Source: CALJIC01 sp039805565
GTDB lineage: Bacteria > Chloroflexota > Chloroflexia > Chloroflexales > Roseiflexaceae
Reading direction: 5' to 3'
Assembly: GCA_039805565.1 (NCBI GenBank)
Contig: JBDLTZ010000093.1
Coordinates: forward strand, 1-33,422
Length of the DNA: 33,422 nucleotides
This document shows, piece by piece, positions 7,919 through 15,278 of this stretch. The notes below the pieces were generated by a model, which was not told the origin of the DNA, did not search any database, and worked only from the letters and a program-made list of their open reading frames with translations. Each line of letters begins with the position of its first letter. The first letter of the stretch is position 1. Both the position numbers and the translations under genes were made by a program.

Positions 7919-7930
7919 GACATTGGGGAG

Positions 7931-7980
7931 GGGGCACGAACATCGTGCCCCAGCGTTTCGCGCGTCCTGATGCGCGAAAC
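7931..7980. repeat. REP-like element copy 1: two adjacent hairpins
   Basis: The first hairpin is ggggcacga (7931-7939), a 3-base loop, then tcgtgcccc (7943-7951). The second is gtttcgcgc (7955-7963), an 8-base loop, then gcgcgaaac (7972-7980). The second copy at 8019-8070 shares the same order of motifs, which identifies a dispersed palindromic repeat family rather than a single terminator. Confidence 0.7.
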
Positions 7981-8018
7981 ACCTTCTTGAGCACTCGAGG
8001 AGCGTTTATCATAGAGCC

Positions 8019-8070
8019 GCAGGGGCGCGATGTTCGTGCCCCTGCGTTTTTCGCATGCTGATGCGGTAGA
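8019..8070. repeat. REP-like element copy 2
   Basis: A 12-base arm (8019-8030) pairs with 8034-8045 around the loop tgt, with one G-T mismatch. It is followed by gcgttttTCGC...CTGATGCG, which parallels the second hairpin of copy 1. It ends just upstream of the parA promoter. The two copies are about 90 bases apart in direct orientation. Confidence 0.65.
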
Positions 8071-8077
8071 TCCGCAC

Positions 8078-8105
8078 TTGCCCTTCACGCAAGGTGTGGT
8101 ATGAT
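8078..8105 (+). promoter_or_regulatory. Sigma70-type promoter of parAB, with small palindrome
   Basis: TTGCCC at 8078-8083, a 16-base spacer, and TATGAT at 8100-8105. The -35 box overlaps a palindrome, cttgc (8077-8081) and gcaag (8089-8093), that could be an operator for autorepression, as is common for ParA. The -10 box overlaps an upstream ATG (8101) of the same frame, which argues that translation starts later, at 8143. Confidence 0.6.
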
Positions 8106-8142
8106 ACAAGTGTTTGAGGCGTATGAAGAGAAAGATGCTGCG

Positions 8143-8955
8143 ATGCATGTGTACGCGCTCAGTCTCGAGAAAGGCGGCTGCGGCAAGACCGCCCTCGCCG
8201 TGAACCTCGCGGCAGGCTTCCAGCAGCTCGGGCTTCGCGTGCTGCTCGTCGATCTCGATGCACAGGCGAGCGCCACCCACTGGCTGGGCCTGGACCCGGG
8301 GTTGCTGCGGCGCGAGGCCAGCGTGCTCGGGGTCCTCGACGACGCCATGCGCGGGAGCGTCACCGCGGAGTCGGTCCTCGCGCGGGCCGTGGCGACAGAG
8401 GAGGGCGTAGACGTGCTGCCGGCCCACGGGCTTATGGCGGCGCTCCCCGCGCAGCTGTCCGCCGCCCCGCTCGGCGGCCTGTTCCTGCTCCGCCAGGCCC
8501 TCGCGGCCGTCGGGCAGTCGAGCGCACCCTACGACATCGTTGTGCTCGACCTGCCGCCCGCCCGCGGGCCGGTGCAGGCGATGTCGCTCGCGGCCGCGAC
8601 GCGCTGCATCGTCCCGATCCAGCCGGAGGATCTGGTGGTCCGCGCGCTACAGGCGCTCATGACCTCGGTCGAGCAGGTGCGGCAGAACGACGTGAACAGC
8701 GCGCTGCGGGTCTCGGTCGTGCGGAACAAGTACGCCCCGCGCAGCAACGCTGACCGGGTGTTCGACCAGCTGCTCCAGGAGCACTACGGCCCGTACCTCG
8801 CCCGCACCATCTTCCCGATCCGCGCCGCCCTGCGCGACTCGGCGGCGCTCCAGCAGAGCGTCTTCCGCTACGCCGGGCCCGACGCGGGCGAGGTGCGGGC
8901 GCTGTTCCTCCAGCTCATCGAGGAGCTCGTCGGGATGGACGGGCAGCAGCCATGA
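8143..8955 (+). CDS. parA: ParA family partitioning ATPase
   Basis: A 270-residue ParA/MinD-type ATPase. The deviant Walker A is EKGGCGKT (K10 signature lysine, K15 P-loop lysine), followed by VLLVDLDAQASAT (Walker A' Asp) and a Walker B strand IVVLDLPPARG. It binds DNA non-specifically in the ATP form and moves ParB-bound DNA. The start at 8143 is preferred because the upstream ATG at 8101 is inside the -10 box. The stop overlaps the parB start as ATGA, so the two are translationally coupled. The length without an N-terminal HTH matches short ParAs, which usually leave autoregulation to ParB. It suggests that this DNA is, or was, a self-partitioned replicon, though a chromosomal locus cannot be excluded. 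Confidence 0.9.
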   Translation: MHVYALSLEKGGCGKTALAVNLAAGFQQLGLRVLLVDLDAQASATHWLGLDPGLLRREASVLGVLDDAMRGSVTAESVLARAVATEEGVDVLPAHGLMAALPAQLSAAPLGGLFLLRQALAAVGQSSAPYDIVVLDLPPARGPVQAMSLAAATRCIVPIQPEDLVVRALQALMTSVEQVRQNDVNSALRVSVVRNKYAPRSNADRVFDQLLQEHYGPYLARTIFPIRAALRDSAALQQSVFRYAGPDAGEVRALFLQLIEELVGMDGQQP

Positions 8956-10115
8956 GCGCGAAAGCCGACAAGCTGAAGGAGCTGCGCGAGCGCGCTGCGG
9001 CCATGATGACCCGTCCGGCCCCGGGGGCGGCGGACGCTCCCCCCGCGCCCGAGGCCGCGCTGCCCGCGCCCGAGACGCCGTCGCCGGAGGGGCCCTCGGC
9101 CACCGAGCTGCAGGCGCACTTCGGGATCGCCGCGCTCGACCAGGTGGCCGCCGGGCGCGCCGTGCAGCGCCTCCCGGTCGGCCACATCGCCCCCGACCTG
9201 CGGCCCGAGGCGCGCCAGCCGCGCCTGCTGCCGCTGCCTGAGGAGCTCCTCGTCGGCGGCCAGCCGGCGCCGGGGTACGCCGACCTGGTCGAGTCGCTGC
9301 GCGAGCTCGGGCGGTCGCTGGCGGAGCGCCAGATCCAGCCGATCCTGGTGTACCCGGGCGCGAGCGACCGCTACCCGGCGGCGCGCTACCGCATCCTCGT
9401 CGGGCACCGGCGCTGGACCGCGGCGTGCCTCGCCGGCCTGCCGCAGATCGACGCCGTCGTCGTGGAGCCGCCGACCGACGCCGACCGCATCCGCCTCCAG
9501 TACGCCGAGAACGAGGAGCGGACCGACTTCAGCGACATGGAGCGGGTCTGGGCGCTGCAGCAGCTGAAGCAGGCCCTGGGGGACGCGCCCTGGGAGGCGG
9601 TCGAGGAGCGCATCCAGATGAGCCGCGGCCGGCGGCAGGAGCTCCTGCGCCTCACCGCCTTCACTGCGTCCCAGCAGGTCGACATCGCGCGGCTGCGGCT
9701 GCGCGAGACGCAGCTCCGCCCGCTCCACACGGCGATCCGGAGCGGGGAGCTGACGGGCGCGCAGGCCGAGCAGGTGCTTGCGCAGCTCGTGAAGGTGGCG
9801 CGGCCGCTGGCGGCGCAGGGCGAGGGCGAGCGCGGGAGCACGCTCGACGGGCCGACGATCGCGCGTGCGGTCGCGCGCGCGAAGCGCGCTGCGGTCGCGG
9901 CGCAGCCGACGCCTCAGTGGGTCCCGGGGCTGCGCGACCAGCTCGACCGCGCGGAGAAGGGGCTCACCCGCGCGCGGCGGCGGTTTGGCGAGCTCGGCGA
10001 TGCCGACGCCGGGCAGATCGCCGCGCAGCTCCGGGCACTTGCCGCGCGCCTCGCGGAGGCCGCATCCGAGCTTGAGCGACGGGAGCCGGGCACGCCAGAG
10101 GACGAGGACACGTGA
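8952..10115 (+). CDS. parB: ParB/RepB/Spo0J family partition protein
   Basis: A 387-residue protein whose start overlaps the parA stop by four bases. After a disordered Ala/Pro-rich leader (~1-50), the ParB N-terminal nuclease-like domain (~70-185) contains VGHRRWTAACLAGL at about 150-163, matching the GERRxRAA motif that binds CTP and mediates sliding in ParB proteins. RLQYAENEERTDFSDMERVWALQQL then leads into a helix-turn-helix-like region (~205-265, MSRGRRQELLRLTAFTA). The C-terminal ~100 residues are Arg/Glu/Ala-rich and likely dimerise. Its target centromere is unknown; candidates are the palindromes upstream of parA. Confidence 0.88.
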   Translation: MSAKADKLKELRERAAAMMTRPAPGAADAPPAPEAALPAPETPSPEGPSATELQAHFGIAALDQVAAGRAVQRLPVGHIAPDLRPEARQPRLLPLPEELLVGGQPAPGYADLVESLRELGRSLAERQIQPILVYPGASDRYPAARYRILVGHRRWTAACLAGLPQIDAVVVEPPTDADRIRLQYAENEERTDFSDMERVWALQQLKQALGDAPWEAVEERIQMSRGRRQELLRLTAFTASQQVDIARLRLRETQLRPLHTAIRSGELTGAQAEQVLAQLVKVARPLAAQGEGERGSTLDGPTIARAVARAKRAAVAAQPTPQWVPGLRDQLDRAEKGLTRARRRFGELGDADAGQIAAQLRALAARLAEAASELERREPGTPEDEDT

Positions 10116-10146
10116 TCGCCGGCGGCCCGGCGCGCCGGCGCTGAGA

Positions 10147-11112
10147 TCAGGGCCTCCTGGAGCGCGGGCGCCCTGGCGGGAAGCAGCCCTCTGCCACCTC
10201 CTGCTGGTAGCGGTCGAGCGCGGCGCGCGTGGTGTACCACTGCCGGCCGCGCTTGGTGCCCGCGAGCCTCCCCTTGCGTATCAGGAGCGCGAGGTACTCG
10301 GCGCTGTGCCCGCTCTCCGTCGCCAGGTCGGCAAGTGGCAGCCACTCGTCGTTGGCGTCGATCTGGCACGCCTCCAGGTAGAGGTCGAGCCCCTGCTCGA
10401 TCGCCCGCCCGATCAGGTTGAGCAGCGGCCCGGAGCGGCCACGGTCCGCCTGCGCGAGCGCCTCGATGTAGCCGACACGCCACTCGCGGAGGAGCAGCGC
10501 GGGAGGGTACCCCGCCCGCATCAGCATCAGGTTGAGCAGCAGACGCCCGGTGCGGCCGTTTCCATCCTCGAACGGGTGGACGGCGAGGAAGCCGTGGTGG
10601 GCGATCACGGCGCGCACCACGGGCGGGTGGCCCTGGCCCTCGCCGCTCGGCCACGCCGCCCACTCGGCCATCAGCCGGCGCACATCGCGCGCGGGCGGCG
10701 GCTGGAGCGATGACCCGATGATGCGAACCGGACCGGCGCGGAACGAGCCCGCCGACGCAAGGTTTTTGTCCATCACCAGGCGGTGCATGGTGAGGATGGT
10801 TGCCTCATCGATGTCCGTGCCCGGCTGGGCGATCGCTACCAGATGGTCGAACGCCTCGGCGTGGTTGCGGGCCTCGAGGTGCTCGCGCATGCTCTTCTCG
10901 CCGATGGTGACGCCGTGCTCGATGACGAGCTGCGTTTCGCGCAGCGAGAGGGTGTTGCCCTCGATGGCGTTCGAGTGGTAGGTCAGCGTGATCCGGAGCT
11001 CGTCGTACAGGCGCCGGAGCACGGTTGGGGAAAGCGGGCGCCGCTGGTCCAGCAGCGCCTTCTTCTCGCTCAGGCGCTGCGCGAGGCGAGGGTCCAGACG
11101 AATCATGCTCAT
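10147..11112 (-). CDS. Fic family protein (class II, N-terminal inhibitory motif) with C-terminal wHTH
   Basis: A 321-residue Fic-domain enzyme. The catalytic motif HPFEDGNGRTGR is intact, with H179 as the general base, so AMP transfer to a target hydroxyl is predicted from the family. An inhibitory-helix motif S47-NAI-E51-G52, in the form (S/T)xxxE(G/N), lies N-terminal to the core, which defines class II Fic proteins. The C-terminus (~255-310, WLPLADLATESGHSAEYLALLIRKGRLAGTKRGRQWYTT) looks like an excisionase-type helix-turn-helix, suggesting DNA binding or self-regulation. Translation may begin at 11112 or at an ATG two codons later (11106). It is convergent with parAB, from whose stop it is 31 bases away. 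No antitoxin gene is adjacent. Confidence 0.88.
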   Translation of the reverse strand: MSMIRLDPRLAQRLSEKKALLDQRRPLSPTVLRRLYDELRITLTYHSNAIEGNTLSLRETQLVIEHGVTIGEKSMREHLEARNHAEAFDHLVAIAQPGTDIDEATILTMHRLVMDKNLASAGSFRAGPVRIIGSSLQPPPARDVRRLMAEWAAWPSGEGQGHPPVVRAVIAHHGFLAVHPFEDGNGRTGRLLLNLMLMRAGYPPALLLREWRVGYIEALAQADRGRSGPLLNLIGRAIEQGLDLYLEACQIDANDEWLPLADLATESGHSAEYLALLIRKGRLAGTKRGRQWYTTRAALDRYQQEVAEGCFPPGRPRSRRP

Positions 11113-11120
11113 CGCGTCTC

Positions 11121-11170
11121 AAAAAACTGTATCGGATGATGTTATTATACATCATCCGATACAGTTTTTT
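11121..11170 (-). promoter_or_regulatory. Perfect 22-bp inverted repeat around the fic -10 box
   Basis: Arms at 11121-11142 and 11149-11170 are perfectly complementary and enclose six bases. On the minus strand the centre reads TATAAT (rc of 11144-11149), an ideal -10 box 32 bases before the fic start. The symmetry thus places one arm over the -35/spacer region and one over the transcript start. This could be an operator for the Fic C-terminal HTH. Outer A and T runs also resemble a bidirectional terminator, and a miniature transposable element is a third option. No good -35 box is visible. Confidence 0.6.
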
Positions 11171-11362
11171 TGGGGCAGCTCACCTGCTGTCTTGGCGGAT
11201 GTCTGAACAGCTTGTGCGCACACAGGTGACGCAGGCGAAGCGGTAGCGCGTGTGAGCACCGGGCGGCCGCCTACCAGCGGCGATAACGGGGTGGGCGGTG
11301 GCGGCCGCGTGATCAGGCTCCTGACCGCCCGCAGATCTGTGTTCATACTGCCGTACCACAGC
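11171..11362. other. Intergenic region without a recognisable gene
   Basis: Between the fic inverted repeat and the promoter of the hybrid kinase there is only a short open frame of unlikely composition on the minus strand and a small palindrome (tcagg-ct-cctga, near 11312-11323). I see no RNA gene or conserved motif. Confidence 0.5.
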
Positions 11363-11391
11363 TCGACCGCACGCGGTAAAGAGGGTAGAAT
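11363..11391 (+). promoter_or_regulatory. Putative sigma70-type promoter for hybrid histidine kinase
   Basis: TCGACC at 11363-11368, a 17-base spacer, and TAGAAT at 11386-11391. It would give a leader of about 160 bases before the ATG at 11557. I recognise no riboswitch in that leader. Confidence 0.4.
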
Positions 11392-11556
11392 ACAGTATCG
11401 CTATCCTGCGCGTTCCCGTCGATAGTGACCAGCCACGTGGCTCAGCCCTCCGTTCAAGCCAGTGCCCAAGGCAACGCCGGAAACATCCTGAACGCTCGAA
11501 CAGCGGCCCGACCTGCCTGATGAACTCGTTTGAACAGTCGGATAAAGTAGTGCACC

Positions 11557-14500
11557 ATGAGCAACAGCACCGACCTCGACCAGCAGGCGGAAGAGCAGCA
11601 TTCTCCCATACACCTTAGCCAGAGCTTGCTCAGGTCGATCCCCGACCTCGTCTTCCGCCTGAGCCGCGAGGGCGTGATTCTGGACTATGCGGCGCCGTCC
11701 CCCCAGTCGCTGTACGCCTCCCCCGCCACCTTCATGGGCCAGCATATCTCGGCGGTGATCCCCCCGCAGATCTGCGCGCTGACCCTGGACGCGCTCGCGG
11801 CAGCATACGCGACCGGCAACCTCCAGACGCTCGAGTATTCGCTCCTGATGGGCAGTGAGGAGCGATACTACGAGGCCCGCGTGGATGCGCAACCCGGCCT
11901 GGACGAGGCGGTAGTGATTGTCCGCGACATCACCGAGCGTAAGCGGGCCGAGCTCGAGCGGCAGGCGCTGCTGGAGATCACGCAGGGCGCCGCGGCCAGC
12001 TCGGAGATCCACACCTTCCTGAAACTGGTGCACCAGGCCCTGGCGCGGGTCATCGCCGCGGAGAATATGTTCGTCCGGCTGTTCAACCCGCGGACGAACG
12101 TCGTTGACGATGTCTACGCGGTGGACAAGCAAGGCCTATCGCTCGTCCCGACCCTGATGGCGCGCACCCGGGCCGCCTACGTCTACCGCGTCGGCCACGC
12201 CGTGATCTTCTCGCCCGAGTCGTTTGAGGAGCTTCGGCTGCACGGTGAGGTTGAGGGAGGGGTCCCGTCGCCGGCCTCCTGGGTGGGCGTGCCGCTGACC
12301 ATCGGCGAGCGCATCATCGGCGTCCTGGCAGTCTTCGACTACGAGACACGCGACTGCTACGCGGAGCGTCACAAGGCCTTCCTGACCTCGGTCGCCGCGC
12401 AGGTGGCGCTGGCCATCGAGCGTCGCAAGACCGAGGAGGCCCTGCGCGAGAACGAGGCCAGGCTCAGCGAGGCCCAGCGTATCGCCCACCTGGGTGTCTG
12501 GGAGCTGAACCTGTACGAGAACCGCCTGACCGCATCGGATGAGGTTCACCGCATCTTTGGCTTCGAGCCGCCCGTGGACGACGACGGCTACGAGGCGTTT
12601 CTCACACGGGTGCATCCTGACGACCGTGAGTGGGTCATCAGGAGGCACTACGAGTGCGTCGAGGCGCATCGGCCCTTCGAGCTGGAGTACCGGCTCCTGA
12701 TCGGGGCGGGGCAGGTGAAGCATGTGCATGAGCGCGGCACCGCCTGGTACGATCACGATGGCCAGCCGGTGCGCATCCTGGGCACGGTGCAGGACATCAC
12801 CGAGGCGAAGCGCTCCACTGAGGAGATCACCCGGCTCTCACGGGTCGTCGAGCAGATGGAGGATCTGGTCACCATCACCGATGTCAGCGGGGTCATCCTG
12901 TATGTGAACCCGGCCTTCGAGCGCCAGTTCGGCTACAGCAGGGCCGAGGTGCTCGGCAAGACGCTGCGCCTCATCAAATCAGGGCTCGAGAGCCCGGAGT
13001 TCTACACGCGCCTGTGGACGACCATCCTGCGTGGCGAGCCGTTCTACGCCGAGTTCCGCAACCGGCGCAAGGACGGCCTGCTGATCTACGAAGACAAGAC
13101 GATCACACCCATCCGCGATGAGCGCGGGGTCATCACCCACTTTGTCGCCACCGGCAGGGATATCACCGCGCGCAAGCAGATGGAGCACGACCTCCGGGTG
13201 CGGCTCAAGGAGCTGACCTGCCTGCGCCAGGTGCAGCATGTGCTGGAGGCGTCCCTGCCCCACGAGGAGCTCTGCCGCCAGATTGTGGCCTATCTGGCGC
13301 CGGCGATGCAGTTCCCTGAGAAGGCGGCCGTGGCCCTTGAGCTAGATGGACAGCGCTACACCTCGGGGTTCGACGAGGCGCCCCCGGTGCGCGAGCTGTC
13401 GGCGCCTATCATGACCGGCGGCGCCGTCCGCGGGAAGCTGTCGGTCGCCTACAGCGACGACAGCCCGTTCATTATCCCGGAGGAGCAGAACCTGCTCGAC
13501 GGCATCACCCACTCGCTGGGCCTCTGGTTCGAGCGCCAGCAGGCGGAGGAGGCGCTCATCAAGGAGCGCAACTCGCTGGCGCGCCGGGTCGACGAGCGCA
13601 CGGCCGACCTCAGCCGTGCGAACATGGAGCTGGCGCGGGCGGTGCGGGCCAAGGATGAGTTTCTGGCCAACATGAGCCACGAGCTGCGCACCCCCCTCAA
13701 CGCCATCCTGAGCCTGAGCGAGATTCTGCTGGAGCAGTACCGCGGCCCGCTCAACGAGCGCCAGCGGAATATGCTCGGCCACATCGAGGACAGCGGCCGC
13801 CACCTGCTCACGCTCATCAACGACATCCTCGACTTGTCCAAGGTAGAGGCCGGCCGGATGGACCTGCAGCGCGAGGCTGTGTCGATCTCGATGATATGCG
13901 AGGCCAGCATGCTCTTTGTCAAGGAGCAGGCGATCAAGAAGATGCTCAAGCTGGCCTTCCGGCTCGACGACCAGATGGCGATGGTGGAGGCCGACCCGAA
14001 GCGCCTCAAGCAGATCCTGGTGAATCTGCTCTCCAACGCGGTCAAGTTCACCGAGCCGGGCGGCCGGGTCGGCCTGGAGGTCACTGCCGACGAGGAGGCG
14101 GGTGTGGTCCGCTTCGCCGTGCAGGACAGCGGCATCGGCATCTCGCCCGAGGACCTCACCCGGCTCTTCCAGCCCTTCGTCCAGCTCGACTCCCGCCTCA
14201 ACCGCCAGCACGAGGGCACGGGGCTTGGGCTGGCGCTCGTGCGCCGTCTGGTCGAGCTGCACGGCGGCAGCATCGCGGTGGAGAGCGAGCTGGGGAAGGG
14301 CAGCTGCTTCACGGTGAGCTTGCCCTACGCCCACCCCAGACGGCGGGAGGTGAAGGGCGCCGCCGCGCCGGCCGCCGACGCCAGCGCGCTGCGCTCGGCG
14401 CTGGTGATTGAGGACTCGAGCATCACCAGCGAGCAGCTTACGCGCTACCTGGAGGAGCTCACTATCCGCACGACGGTCTATGAGCAGGGCGAGGGCGCTT

Positions 14501-15165
14501 TGGAGCAGATCGCCGCGCTCCACCCCGATGTGATCTTCCTGGACCTCCAGATCCCAGGCCTGTCGGGCTGGGAGGTGCTGACCCGTCTCAAGGCCACCTC
14601 TGAGCTGCGCAGCATCCCGGTGATCATCGTATCGGTGGTGGATGAGCGCGAGAAGGGGCTGGCGGCCGGCGCCGCGGAGTATCTGGTCAAGCCGGTCTCG
14701 CGCGATGATCTGCGGCGCGCTTTGGCTACGGTCACGGCGGCTCGGGATATCCCCCTCGAGGCGGCGATCATCGCGCCGCGGGCCCTGCCGGCCGTCGCCG
14801 ACGCGCACATTCTGCTGGTCGAGGATAACGAGATCAACATCGTCGTCGTTGGCGACTACCTGCGGGATCGCGGCTATCGCCTGACGGTCGCACGCAATGG
14901 GCGCGAGGCCCTGGCCCTGGTTGAGGAGGCTCGCCCGGATGTCATCCTTATGGACATCCAGATGGCGGAGATGGACGGGCTGGAGGCGACGCGCCGGCTG
15001 CGGGCCATGCCCGCGTTCGCGGCTACGCCGATCATCGCACTGACCGCCCTGGCGATGGTCGGGGACCGCGAGCGCTGTCTGGAGGCCGGCGCGAACGAGT
15101 ACCTGACTAAGCCCGTCAGCCTGAAGAAGCTGGTAGAGGTGATTCAGCAGTTCGTGCGCCGATAA
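11557..15165 (+). CDS. Hybrid sensor histidine kinase: PAS-GAF-PAS-PAS-GAF-like-HisKA-HATPase-REC-REC
   Basis: A 1202-residue soluble multi-sensor kinase. Approximate order: PAS (20-135, ending VIVRDITERKRAE), GAF (140-290), PAS (300-420, ending GTVQDITEAKR), PAS (430-545, ending FVATGRDITARKQ), GAF-like (550-680), coiled-coil linker with RRVDERTADL, HisKA with H708 in MSHELRTPLNA, HATPase (N box VNLLSNAVKFT, G1 box QDSGIGIS, G2 GTGLGLALV), REC1 with D996 in FLDLQ and REC2 with D1133 in LMDIQM. There is no HPt domain and no transmembrane segment. The phospho-acceptor residues are present, so phosphorelay to a separate HPt or regulator is likely. It converges with a second kinase gene 113 bases downstream. 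No DNA-binding response regulator lies nearby, so the output is unknown. Confidence 0.92.
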   Translation: MSNSTDLDQQAEEQHSPIHLSQSLLRSIPDLVFRLSREGVILDYAAPSPQSLYASPATFMGQHISAVIPPQICALTLDALAAAYATGNLQTLEYSLLMGSEERYYEARVDAQPGLDEAVVIVRDITERKRAELERQALLEITQGAAASSEIHTFLKLVHQALARVIAAENMFVRLFNPRTNVVDDVYAVDKQGLSLVPTLMARTRAAYVYRVGHAVIFSPESFEELRLHGEVEGGVPSPASWVGVPLTIGERIIGVLAVFDYETRDCYAERHKAFLTSVAAQVALAIERRKTEEALRENEARLSEAQRIAHLGVWELNLYENRLTASDEVHRIFGFEPPVDDDGYEAFLTRVHPDDREWVIRRHYECVEAHRPFELEYRLLIGAGQVKHVHERGTAWYDHDGQPVRILGTVQDITEAKRSTEEITRLSRVVEQMEDLVTITDVSGVILYVNPAFERQFGYSRAEVLGKTLRLIKSGLESPEFYTRLWTTILRGEPFYAEFRNRRKDGLLIYEDKTITPIRDERGVITHFVATGRDITARKQMEHDLRVRLKELTCLRQVQHVLEASLPHEELCRQIVAYLAPAMQFPEKAAVALELDGQRYTSGFDEAPPVRELSAPIMTGGAVRGKLSVAYSDDSPFIIPEEQNLLDGITHSLGLWFERQQAEEALIKERNSLARRVDERTADLSRANMELARAVRAKDEFLANMSHELRTPLNAILSLSEILLEQYRGPLNERQRNMLGHIEDSGRHLLTLINDILDLSKVEAGRMDLQREAVSISMICEASMLFVKEQAIKKMLKLAFRLDDQMAMVEADPKRLKQILVNLLSNAVKFTEPGGRVGLEVTADEEAGVVRFAVQDSGIGISPEDLTRLFQPFVQLDSRLNRQHEGTGLGLALVRRLVELHGGSIAVESELGKGSCFTVSLPYAHPRRREVKGAAAPAADASALRSALVIEDSSITSEQLTRYLEELTIRTTVYEQGEGALEQIAALHPDVIFLDLQIPGLSGWEVLTRLKATSELRSIPVIIVSVVDEREKGLAAGAAEYLVKPVSRDDLRRALATVTAARDIPLEAAIIAPRALPAVADAHILLVEDNEINIVVVGDYLRDRGYRLTVARNGREALALVEEARPDVILMDIQMAEMDGLEATRRLRAMPAFAATPIIALTALAMVGDRERCLEAGANEYLTKPVSLKKLVEVIQQFVRR

Positions 15166-15278
15166 CTGGGCTCGCTGCCGGTATGGCTGATGGCATCCTC
15201 GCTCGGGTGAGCGGCAGCGCCGAGCTCCAGTCGCTCACGACCCTCATGGCCTCCTACGACATGGCGCTGGTGTCGTGG

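Noticed and set aside
8101..8142. Upstream in-frame start of parA at 8101
   Set aside because: This ATG overlaps the -10 box, so it would not be in the transcript; the conserved ParA N-terminus begins at 8143.
11152..11346. 64-residue minus-strand frame upstream of the hybrid kinase
   Set aside because: Starts without a ribosome binding site and ends in the fic inverted repeat; Pro/Thr-rich with no domain.
15183..15278. Small gene between the two convergent kinases
   Set aside because: The open frame continues antisense into the second kinase and shows no independent coding signal; only a weak 6-bp hairpin is visible.
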